DNA of 64,000 nucleotides from Numida meleagris (taxonomy: Eukaryota; Chordata; Aves; Galliformes; Numididae). The notes below the pieces were generated by a model. It saw nothing but the letters and a program-made list of their open reading frames with translations, was not told the origin of the DNA and made no database searches. Shown here one piece after another: positions 50,501 through 62,500 of the stretch. The stretch spans positions 31,886,260 to 31,950,259 of the forward strand of contig NC_034411.1 in assembly GCF_002078875.1 (NCBI RefSeq). Direction: 5' to 3'. Positions within the stretch are counted from its first letter, which is position 1. Each line of letters begins with the position of its first letter. The position numbers and the translations under genes are program-made.

Positions 50501-53500
50501 AATTATGTAGTTTTAAGTACTCATATGAAAAAAAATAATTCGCTGGTTTACCAGCTTAGCTGTTGATTATTTGTATATTTTTATATATATATATATATAT
50601 TTTAACAAATGCTTGTGCTTAAAATATAAGAATTGCTTTATTCTTAAAGCCACCTGTTTTATGGCTCATCTTCTATGCAGTGAGGAATCTTTTATCAGAG
50701 GAAAACATTCTAGCAAAGTGTAGGCTGTAAAAGACCATGGGGGGGGGGGGGNCATGAAACACGTTTTCACACTTTTTAAGTGGGTAGGTCAGCTTACTTT
50801 TCATTTGTTGTAAATGTTCCTCGGGTTTCCCTCCCCGGAGATTTGAGGCTGAGCATTCACACTGCGGGCAGCTCAATACCAGCATTGTCCGCCCTCCGTC
50901 CCTCAAAGGCTGGAAAAAGGGGGGGGGGGGAGGGGGGAAGCCATGAATATACATGAAACACGTTTTCACACTTTTTAAGTGGGTAGGTCAGCTTACTTTT
51001 CATTTGTTGTAAATGTTCCTCGGGTTTCCCTCCCCGGAGATTTGAGCTGTAAGTAGAAGTTTTTCTTTGAACTGATTTAAACTAAGGCCCTCTTTCTTGT
51101 CACGCACAGACAGGGAAATACTGCAAGGTGCTGGATTAGCTGTTCGCTTTTCATTGTTTTCTTTTGTAGCAGCAATCCGTTTAGCTATGGTATGCTGAGT
51201 TTATCTGATTAGCACTTAATGAGTAAAGGGAATAGGGGAAACGTTGCCCGAGTTACTTAAGCCTAAGAAAGGTTTTGGTACCTTCCCCCTCTTTCTAAAT
51301 ACCTGAACTTTCCTGACCCCGCCTTGCTTGTTCCCTCCCTCCCTGCTCTTTCCCATAGGAAACGCTCCCCGTGCAGCTCCCACTGTCAGAGGCGGTGGTG
51401 CCATGAGCAGGGCTCTGCTCAGTGCTCCCCAGTGGCAGTGCACATCCGCTCAGTGGGGTTTGACAGCTGCCTGGAGCTCTCACAAATAACTCCTGTGCTG
51501 TGCTGACTGCTATGCCATACCTGGGAATGTCTGCCGACCAAAAGAGTAGTAACTTGCAGCATGAATATTGCTAAATTAAAACCACTAGGTATAGCTCTAA
51601 GCAATGAAATGATTTATTTAGTTATGCTGGCAGTGACATTTTAATGAGGATTCATTGGAGCTTGAATAATTACATTATATAAAGAAATTAAAGAAAGCTG
51701 AGGTTTAGTAATCCTTTAAACACTGTGTGTGCCATACAGATTGCAGTCGTGTTACCACCACTGACTTCACAAGCTGCTTGCACAACTCTTGTCTTTTGCT
51801 CTGTTCTTCAACTTGATTTCCCTCTTCTAAGATTATTCTTTTCTTGAATTCAATATTACCTTGTAAAGTCTTTAATACAAAACTAAAAATCTTTTTAAAA
51901 AATTGATAAGTCATCGGTATTAGTCTGTGATGCTTAAGTATAGCTTAGATGGTTCCGTTGGTTTTACAGAGAAATGTGAAGTTGTCTTAATACCAATGAG
52001 AATAGGGCTAAGGAAGGTAGGACTGATGCATGCAGGAAAGCTGCCTTATGACCAGCAGTCTCTTTTGCTGTTGAAGTAATGAGGAAAAGGCAGTAGAAGT
52101 TGAGTGAAGCATCAGATACGTGTTGCTTAGAAAATCAGCCTCTAAAGAGAGGGAAATCTCTGAAACCTTTTCAGTTTTACTTACTTAATAAGACAATTTT
52201 TAATAGAAATAACCTTACATTTCTTTCATTTGTGGTCACGGTACCCAATTTCTGAGATTAAAAAAAAACAAGTCTTAGCGATAGGCAGCTAGTAATAGCA
52301 GCTGTGATTTTGTAAGGGCAAAATCCGAGCATATGCTTTTTAAATAATTGTAAAGATGTTAAAAGGATGCTGGAGGTGCACGAATGCACAAAGATGCTTG
52401 CAAAGGGTGGAAGGTGACTGCTGTTTTTGAGGCTTGTGGCTCCCTGTGAGCGCGCCTCAGGGATTTGCCTTTGTGGGAGTGCTGCAGTGCAGAGCGCAGC
52501 GGGTCAGGCTGAGCTGCTGGTAGGGCTGGGGCCAGCTGGGAGGCACCGAGCTAGGAGCTGAGTTGTAGAAATGTTGGAGGGGAAAAAAACTCCCTGCTTT
52601 TTCACTTCACTGACAGTGTCATTTAAACTTCTTGTTTCCATTATTGCTTTGTTTTGTACTGTTTTGTTGTCTGCTCCTGAATCTGTACAGCTCTTGCCAA
52701 ACTTCTCTCCAGCTGTCAAAATGGAAGAAAAACAGTATTTAATCCGTGAATTAGGTATTGAAATATTTTGTAATTTGATCAAAGGTTTATTTAAATCACA
52801 AAAAGTATGTGTGTGTGTTTTTCTTTTCCCCTCTCAGGTTTGCAATTATGTGTGGCTATATGTCTCAGTTTGACAGTGTACAAAACAAAATCAGGAATGG
52901 TTATCTCTTTAAGGTATGTTTTTGTAGGCTTTTTTTTTTTAAGCTATTCCTTCAAATTATTTCCCTGCATAGTGTCAAAGACAGATCTTTTTGAACACAG
53001 TAATTCAGCCTCACAGTTTATTTTGGTGCTGATGTTTAAGTGAAGCTGTTTTTGTGTATGCAAATAGATTATATGCTTTCAAAAAATAAAAATTGAGATT
53101 TGGTTCTGGGAGCAGCATCAGGATTCCTGTTTCATTTTGTAGTCAAAGGGGAGAGGAAAAGGAAGTAACAATTCTGTTTAGAAAACAAAATATGAAAGGT
53201 GAAGTGGTGAACTAATGCAGTCCTGCAGTCATGCTTCATGCCACCTTTAATAAATGATGTTTGTTTTAACACCATCCTTTCAAAGGCAACTGCATATTCC
53301 AGAGTCAGCAGTTCTATTACATGTGCTCCCTCCCCACTGGTTTGCAGCATTGCCATGGCTCTTTGTGCCCTCTGCCCTCTAAGCCAGTGCCTCCTGTTGT
53401 GGCTACCAGTGGGAGGCAGCAGATGTGTCCCCTTCCTAGGGATTACCCGGGACAGGTTCCCGTGACATCCCACACATGGCAGAGAGTGTTGCAGGGCTTT

Positions 53501-56500
53501 CTTATGAATGAGCACTGAATCTATCTGAGTTGTGCCAAGTGAGCTAAGCCCCGGGTGCTGCAGCAAGCTGGGTCAGAAAGGGGAGGTGACAAATAACAGA
53601 GAAGTGCTGTGGTTGTTTAAGGATGGAGTTTTAAAAGAGCACACAGCATTAGCAGCCCTTTCAGTGAGGTCTTCCTCTTCAGGAGTAATTTCTGAAATCC
53701 ACACGAATCATTTGGAAATGTTAGGGCTTTCTGGAAAATAATAGCATAAAGACATAGCTCCTCCCTGATTACTTGGTGGACAAAATGATAGAATAATAGG
53801 CTGTCATATCTGTATAATTCAGAAATTCTACCCAGTGGCTTAGTTAGAAGAACAGAGGTATCTGGGAAAAAAAAAAATAAAGCCTTTATGTATTTATTTT
53901 GAGAGGCAAATGCCACTTAAGGGTGAAATAAGGTATTTTATATTTATTTTTTAATTCAAGTTGAGCAATGAGAGCTTTCTTCAGTGAATTAAAGAGATAA
54001 ATAAATACATTTATAACCTATAATAATAGCTGTTTTGGAGGAATCATCGGATTAGAAACTTTCTGGCTTTTGTTGTTTCACTGTAACACAACCATTTTGT
54101 TCCTGAATTTACATTATAATAACACTTTGCTGTGTTATGTGCTGTTTCATTGGGGCAGTCATATTCTGGGGTAATAGACGCTTCAGTGATGAGCACTGAC
54201 GTGTCTGAGCTGTCAGAGAGTGGTTGCTTTCCCACTGATTTGGTGTGAGACAGTTTAATGCTAACTATAACTAAAAAATATAATGGAAGTTGTTGCCTTT
54301 TTAAGGCAAAATTGCTTAAGCTCTTTGAGGTTTTGAGCTGTTTATTCATGGTCTTGTTGTATTGTGTGCTGAGTTGCTACGTAATATTGATTGTGATTTT
54401 CTTTTGTAAGAAAGAGGTTCAATAATTAAAACATTTTTAGGACGTTAGAAAATAATTACAACAGAAAAGAACTTCTGATATTTTTAACATGATTTGCAGC
54501 AAACTTCTTAGAATGTGACATCTGAAGTGACACTGATTATTTTCTTTTTAATAGGAGCACCTAGACAAAGCAATTGAACTTAAGCCTCAAGATCCTCTTT
54601 TATATTACCTAAATGGAAGGTGGTGCTATTCAGTAAGTTGTCTTTTGTATCTAACATTTATTGTATTGAAAAATTAAAATGCATTTGAAAAGGAGTAAAG
54701 GGACTTAAAGTAGGTGCTTATTGAAGTAGATATTTTGAGCTAAATGACGCAGGACATATACATTTCCTGAGTTAACTTCTGCATGTGATGTTCCTGCGCT
54801 ATCGTAGTGGCTTGGAAAGTTCCAGGAGAATGTCACAGCAAAGATGCAGGTAGAAAATCTGTAATTCACCAGAACATTTTGCAAGAAATACAGTTTTTCT
54901 TATGCCAATATGAGACCTTTTAAATATTGTGTTAATTATGTAGTTTTAAGTACTCATATGAAAAAAAATAATTCGCTGGTTTACCAGCTTAGCTGTTGAT
55001 TATTTGTATATTTTTATATATATATATATATATTTTAACAAATGCTTGTGCTTAAAATATAAGAATTGCTTTATTCTTAAAGCCACCTGTTTTATGGCTC
55101 ATCTTCTATGCAGTGAGGAATCTTTTATCAGAGGAAAACATTCTAGCAAAGTGTAGGCTGTAAAAGACCATGGGGGGGGGGGGGGGACTTCTCAGAGTAG
55201 CAGTGGCTGATGAAAAGCTAATTCCAGCCCCGCCTTTTTCCCCAGCTACTTCCAGTGCTAGTCACTACGTAGTGCCTGCAAACTGGAAGGAGGGAGTTGC
55301 TGTGATATTTAAAAACATTGCAGCCTCTGACTTTATGTACAGCAAGGCTTAATGCAAGGTAATCTTTCAGCAGTTCTTTCAGATCATATACATAACTTTT
55401 GTAAAGCTTTTGGCAACTACATTTTTTCTCACTTGATCTAAATAAAGAATGACACCAACTTTTTAAAAAAGCTTTTCATTTTGCTTTTCATCAAAGCTTG
55501 TTCTTGAATGTCAGCATTAGCAAAGCAAAAGTGAGTTGCTAAAGATTGCCCTGTAGCATGCTTGCTGTCCTCCTGCCTTTGAAGAGTATCTCTCTTGTCA
55601 GTGATTCCTTAAGCATTTTTATACCATACTATGTCCAACAACTGACTGCAGCTCTCATTTATGTCAAACACTCCCAGATGTTTCTCATGGCTTATTTCTC
55701 ACTTGAGCTATTGCTTTTGGAAGCTTTACATGTAATCTCAATGTACCTCATTTTGTTTAGATTGTGCTGGGTTTTTTACTCATTTTACATTAGTGGCAAT
55801 TACCACTTACTGGCTGATGCATGAGGTTTGTTACACTGTATCATTACAAATTAATGTTCCACGCTTGCAGCGTCTATGCCTCCCTTCAGGGGCAATAAAG
55901 CCGTAGCTGAGCATTGCCTTAGGGTGTGAGCTGACCCGCATTCTGTTAAGTGAAACGATCCACCTAAACCGATGTAGCCACTGAAATACTTAGGGTTGAT
56001 ATGTATACATTTTCTTTTTTAATTCTTCTGTGACTTTCTTGTTGGTCATGACAAAATAATAACCTGATGGACTGAGGATAATGTATGTAATGTTAGGTGT
56101 GTTATGATAATGTTCAGATAAATGCGAATATAGGACTGGGTAACATTTTGTGATAAATTCTAAGGCAGTCAGCTCTTAAACACTTTTTGTGATTTGCACA
56201 CCTTCAGTAGCAGGATGAGACCTTCATTTGGGTTTTGACACCTGGATCTATTGAGGATCTTAATCCTAGCTCACACCAACTAGAAGTTGGTGATATCCAT
56301 ATTATGTAGGTCACTCTGAAAGTAAATCCTCCTATTTGTTTCCTTGGAAACTACAACAGATACAAAGAGCTCAATAACGCTGTTTAGATCTTTTAAATAT
56401 GTGCTTGTGTAGATGGATAGTGTTTAGAGCTCTCTAAGTTGTAGCTTTCTTTTTGTTAAGAAACAGTGAAAATTACCTTTGTTCTTCAGATCGGCAAGAA

Positions 56501-59500
56501 ACATTTATTGGAAGTTAATTGATCTGTGGTGCATAGAGTACAGGAATTGTTTTCTTTCTTTACAGTTTTGCAAGCAATTGTCTGATAATCCTTAATAATT
56601 CAATGTTTGGTTTTTATTTATTCTAGCATTTAGAGTAGGTTTTAAAACTAAGTCCATATCTAGTTAAAATTTATGGCTACTTACTTGCCATTACTGGACA
56701 GACTCAGGATGGCTAGCATACACTTATGAAACTGGTTTGGAGGCTCTGGTAAACGTTAGCGAGGATATCGTGGAATGCTGTTTTTTCAGGTTACATGTGT
56801 TGGATTCATGTGGTGTATCCCATTATAATCTGCTTGGGTTACACTGGGAAATAAACTGATCACATTCCTCTGTATGTGTCCTCTGTGAGCCTGCTCCTCT
56901 TAGTGGAAAGTGAAAGCCCTGGGAATTGAAGTTGGATAAATGGCTAGATGCCTGTACAGACTGTAGCAGATCCTCTGCTGGCAAGGAGAATATTTATGTT
57001 GGAAGCCAGTATCTTAAAACTGCTGTCTAGTTATTTAATTTCTTCCAGAAATAAAAACATTGTAAAATTATTTAATACAATTTCACATTAATATATCGTC
57101 ATCTGAAAAAAAAAAGGAATCCTCTGGGGATATTTTAGCAGATGTCATTGATATTTTATTGAAGCTGGATCAATGGGATTGTTTTCCTTTGTGGAAGACA
57201 ATTGTGTGATTTGTCATCAGTGAGCTGTTACCATTAAACATTGGAGGAGGAAATTGTTTAAGGTCGTGGGTCAGTCCTGTCTGAATTTTCAATCCAGAGG
57301 GGTTAGTTTTCTTGGTGCCAACATTCTGAAGTTAGTTAAGAGATGTGAACAGACAGGGTTTGCTTCTCAAAACAAGAGAGGAGCAGGAGACCAAAAAAAA
57401 AAAACAAAACCAAAAACAAAACAAACAAACAAACAAAAACAGAACTCCAGTCAGTAAGTATTTTAGTTCCTATGTGAGTTTTAGGAAAGTGCAGCTTTAT
57501 AGTGAGCTGCAGTTTACCTCGGTGGGTGGCTCCCTTCTCTCTCTTAGTATTAGAAGAGATTCAGGTAGAATAAGCTGATGAGAACTTGTTCTTTTGATAG
57601 ATCTATAGGAGAGGTCTTTCAAAACAACCGTCTCTGTAAGCTTGGAACACTAGAATGGCCTTCCCTCCTTGCCAGTGACCATGCTGTTGTGGTGACCCAC
57701 ACTCTTCCTACCCTAGGAAAGTTCAGGGAGTGGCTGATGGTCCCTCAAGCCCCATCCCTTTTTTTTTTTTTTTTTTTTTCTCTTTATGTGTGAGTAGGAC
57801 TAGCTCTCCTCATGTATGGCAGCTGGGGAGGAGCAATATTCCTCTTCAGAGTGACCCGATACATCAAAATGAGATATTCTTTGGAAACAGTGTTCTTGCA
57901 TTGCTTTTGTGACTTTTCTGGCTGTTGGGAGGGACTTACGTCAGGACTCTCTTAAGCTTTGGAAATCATCTGTAGGGCATTTCCTTCTTTAATTTACTTT
58001 GTTGTTGTTATAGTAGTAATTACCTTCTGCAGTAGCTGTTTTTCTTATTGCTTTCTGCTGTCCATTACCAGAACTGGGACACACGTTAAGTGAAGCTGAA
58101 ATTGATGATAGTTACGATCTCTCTCCTTACTGTCTCTTTTTACTTAATTTTCTGTAGACCTTGATATATGCTCTGCACTATATGGAATAACCTTGACTGT
58201 AGAAGCTAAATTTTCACTACGCTAGATCTTGCTCCACCAGGGTATCTGTGCTTGCTTACATGCAGAGAATACTTAATAAAGTTAGTTGATGTAGTAGGAA
58301 TAGTATTTCCATTTCACTGAACATGGCATAAAGATTTACTTTCATAAAGTTATTACAAATTAGAAACCGTGCTTTTGTTTGTCTAGGAAAGAGAAGTATT
58401 TCTTGTTCATAGTTATTACTCCATGACACAATTCTGTGTCTTGCATGAAACAGCTCTTTACTCACCTCAGTCATATGGGGGTACTGACTGATTCTGGTGG
58501 GGTGTGGTTAAGGTGTTGTGATGGGATTCATCCACCTGTCTTTAACCACCCACAAGGCATGATTGTCTATGCTCCTTCTGTAGCTGAAGAAAAGAATGGA
58601 GGGAAAGAGGGGAGTGTTCATCCAGGGCTACTGGCTACTGTAGTTGATATAAGAGCAGATGCCTAATAGAGATGCTGCTGACTCTATTGACTATCCAAGG
58701 AGCGTGGACAACAAGTGTAAACTAGGCACTTCATCTATAGATGGCTATAGCTAGCTGCAATGAGTTTATCAAACCTGCAGCTTACAAATCAGGATACCTC
58801 AAGCATTACAGAACTATCAGGCTATCTAGTCACAAAAGATAACTTTGAATTCAGTGTGCATGGAATATGAATCACCATTGCGCATATGTGCATTTTGCTT
58901 TTGGTTGGTGGAGTTTATTATATAAAAATGGCCAAGTGTATATATTTTTTAAAGTTTGAATAGTGCAAAGCAGCACCCAGGCCAGACAAAATAATGACTA
59001 AAACCTCAGTAGATCAGTTCTGATGAAATCTTTTAAGAAAATAAAACAACTGCCAGGAAGGACTTGTGTTTTCAATATGCAATTATAACTCCACATGGAA
59101 AAACAGCAATTTTGTTCCCTGGTTATTGCATAACAGCAGACGTGTGGTAACTGTATCTGTGCATTGTATGTATACCTCCAGGGTGATGGGTAATCTTGCA
59201 GAGAACAGTATAAGCATCATTCCCTTTATTATTTTCCATATATCAGCCCTCTGTAAGCTCACTCCTCGATGAGAAGAACTTAGACATACGGAAAACCCCT
59301 TCCTCTACCAAGAGAATAAAGAACGCTGCAGCAAAAGAAAATACATTTGCAAAAATTGTATTACTACTTCTCACAGAATATGTCTTAAAAACTAGAGAGC
59401 AGCTAGGAAAGTGTAGTGTGGGAAGGAATTATATACTTACCTACAATGTGAAGTTTTAACCAGCATGCTGCAGTTTGTAACAGTGTAAAAGCACTGCGGT

Positions 59501-62500
59501 GTAGATGGGGGAGAGTTCATGTTGTTTCAATGAATGAGAGCTCTGAGATTGCCAGAGAGCTTTTTTAAAATTCTCTTAGAAGATGCTTCAAGAGTGAAAG
59601 ATATGAGAGAGGGAGAATGAAAAAAGCTTTAATTTCTTATTATTGCTTCTCTCTGAAATATTTTTAATGAGTCTGTATGAGAGACTTACTGATGGCATTT
59701 AACAAATAAGGTGTTGAACCCTGCCAAACAACCAGTAAGACTTGTTCAGGATGCCTCTGTCTCCAAATAGTGTTGCTGTTATGGATCTTGAGTCAATTGG
59801 GCCAGACAAGAAAGCGTGGTCCTATACATTTTCCTGTTGCATGCTGGTCTGTGTTTGTGCTCTTTGCAATGGTATTTTTAGGGCAGTTTGCAACAAGAAA
59901 TGCATAAGGCTTGATGTCCATTCAAAAGAGAAGTGTTCTGGTTGATTGCTCTAAATAGCTACTTCTTATGGTGTGGATGGATTCTTATATTTTGCCATGA
60001 TTAACTGTTGTACTGGATAATTGCTGAATCTATCAGGAGAGGGGCAAGGGAAAGCAGCAACAGCCCTGAAGAGATTGGGAAGCCAGGGAATGAGGTGGGA
60101 ATAATCTAAAGCTATCCAAAACAATTTCAGTTTTCGTAGCAATAGGACAGAGTTGAGCTCAAGACTCTATTCTCATGTGAATTGCATCTGCATCTGAAAC
60201 AGAGATGTCCATGGGTGACTTGTGTTTCACCTCCTGGCTCTCCAATGGGAAGCTCTCTCTCTTTGACTGTGCATGCCCTTTTTCTGCATAGATCAGGCTA
60301 AGAGTTGTTAGGAAAACACAGAACCTTCTTGTTTTTGTCATTTTTAACTCGACTGTACTTTGTGACTGGAGCAATCAATCCTTTGCTTCAAATACTGATG
60401 GGAAGGAATATGCTCTGACTTTATTTTACAGGCGTAGTAGATGTGGCCCAATGAGGGTGACGTGACTTCTCTGTTTCAACAGGCTCCAGTCTCACATTAC
60501 ACTTCTTCCTAGCTCTGTCCTTCATTAGCGATGTGAAGTGTGTTTCTCTGGGTTAGGTGATGGAGCCAAGTACTTTACAGCAGTAACCAGAGCAGTTTCT
60601 GTCAGGTGTCAATATACCGAAGGGAAGAAGTCATGTACGCTGTGTGTCAATATGACACTTCTCTAAAGCCTTTTTCAGTGCAGCCTGTCTTTCTGAAAAG
60701 AGGTCTTTGGCAAGTGTTATTTTTCAGATCTGAAGAGAAAAAATGAAACCACTTTCTGAACAGTGATGTGACCAGCTTCAGTGTAGTAAACGGACTTGTT
60801 TTACAAGGACCAAAAGCAGTGACAGTTTGACTGCAGCAACAGCTTTCTTTTCAGAATTTTGAAAAGCAGTCTGCGTGTGGACTACAATATTAAGCTATCT
60901 GTAATTAAAAACTTAACAGGCTTAAAGCACTGTTTCTAGCCTTAGAAAAATGCCGAGGTCTTATGATAACAAAGTGTACTTTAAACTTCTTATATTGGAA
61001 GACTCTCATATCAGTAATGTTGGTGTTTTTTAGTGTATTTTTTTAATGTGTACTTTCCCCACTTAGTGGAATCTAATATTGAAAAGGCTATTTTTTGAGT
61101 TGGATAACTGTCAGCACAAAACATTCCTTTGTGGGTTTTTTGTCTCTTTTTTTTTTTTTATTGCAAAATAAGTTGCATAAGTAGTACAGCAGCACAGTGT
61201 AGTATTTACTCCAAAACTGAGAGGCAATCCTAAAGACTTTTGATTTTTATGTATATATTTTTTATTATAGGTAGCTCAATTGTCTTGGCTTGAAAAGAAA
61301 GTAGCTACTGCTCTCTTTGGGACTCCACCAACTTCAACAGTAGAAGAAGCATTACAGAATTTTCTTAAGGTAGGTCCTACCCAAGGGTTTTCCTTGACTG
61401 TTTACCAGCTGCTATACGTGGCTGCAGTCAAGAAGTCTGCTGAAGAGATTATGTTCTGTAGCTGTAAATCTAGGGATCTCCTAAATGCCACAAAGCTCTA
61501 CAATAAAATGTTTTTTTCTTCTCTATTTCAAGAATAGTTTGCAGATGAATGAATAGCACCTTTCTTCTCTTCCTTTCATTCTGCAGAAATCTTCAGTGAC
61601 TTGCCATGTTAATAGTTATTCAATTTAAAGTGAAATAAATACAGATTCGTTATGTATTATATGTATATGTATTAGTTATGTATGTATAACTATAATGATT
61701 ATTTGACCGCTTTCACAAGAGAGTTAACATAGGCAAGGAAAACTTTGACATTGTGACGCTTCCATTTTTCTTGTCTGAAGCTCTTTGAATTTCATTAGAA
61801 GCCTTTCTTGTTTCTGGAGGTGAAGTGGATGCTGAGGAAAGACCTTTACAATGAAGCAGAATAGAATTCTCTGTCACATAAGTTCTTGTTCCTGGACATT
61901 CTGGTTGAGTATGCAGTTATTAGAAAACAAACCATGCAAAAAAAATGAAGCTATCTTTCAGTGTCTTTTATAGAAATATTTCTACTTCTAGCACTGAAAA
62001 ATACAAGATTTTCACTTGGCTGAATTCAAAGCATAGACTTCATCATTACAATTACTTTCAGACAGTTTCCCAAAGGAATTGGATAAGTTTATTTCTCTCA
62101 CTATCAAAACTATTTATTTTCTGTATTTATAGTCTATATAAAGATTGAATGACTTTCTGAATTTTGGAGAATACAATACGTTGCCATCTTCCCAGTGTAT
62201 AGGTTTTATCTGCAAGGTTAAAATTCAGAGGTGTTAGTAGTAATTTAAAATATTCACTTCAGCTTCGGGGCATTTTGTAGAGGGCTGCAGAGTATCTGTG
62301 ATTTTAAGTCAACTTCTGCAACAAAAATTAATTTGCCTTCTGAAAGACAATTGTACCTTTTTCAATTATTTGATAATATACAGTTCTAGTGATGGCAGCA
62401 TTGCTTTGGTTCAAGAATTGCAGCTGCAGTACATTTTACTGATCTAATTTTTCTCTCCCAAAAGCTATTTGTTGATTAACACTGTTTCTTGATTAGTAAA

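Larger units (their letters stand above)
46505..50751 (+). repeat. Tandem duplication of about 4.25 kb, copy 1
   Basis: This segment recurs at 50,938-55,186 with a constant offset of 4,433 bp. Every stretch I compared is the same, including homopolymers (an A11 run near 49,434, a T11 run near 48,497) and the TA run near 50,583. The first copy carries RMDN2 exons 6 and 7 and the whole of intron 6. It ends in a G run (50,739-50,751) followed by a single N at 50,752. Confidence 0.97.
50938..55186 (+). repeat. Tandem duplication of about 4.25 kb, copy 2
   Basis: Second copy of 46,505-50,751 at an offset of 4,433 bp. It ends with a G run at 55,172-55,186, after which the unique sequence 'acttctcagagtagcagtgg' begins. 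It contains a second set of RMDN2 exons 6 and 7. The absence of visible differences in intron sequence means either a very recent event or one locus represented twice in the assembly. Confidence 0.97.
54633..61270 (+). other. RMDN2: RMDN2 intron 7
   Basis: A 6.6-kb intron measured from the second copy of exon 7. Intron 7 sequence already starts at 50,200 in copy 1. Its first 554 bases lie in the duplicated segment. It holds a mariner-like fragment at about 56,306-56,390, A-rich (CAAA)n sequence at 57,391-57,441 and a poly-T run at 57,760-57,779. No other gene is seen. Confidence 0.8.

Noticed and set aside
61370..61540. Read-through of exon 8 into intron 8 as an alternative C-terminus
   Set aside because: The frame stays open for 56 codons, but the sequence has no similarity to the family and the donor GTAGGT plus exons 9 and 10 restore the expected protein.
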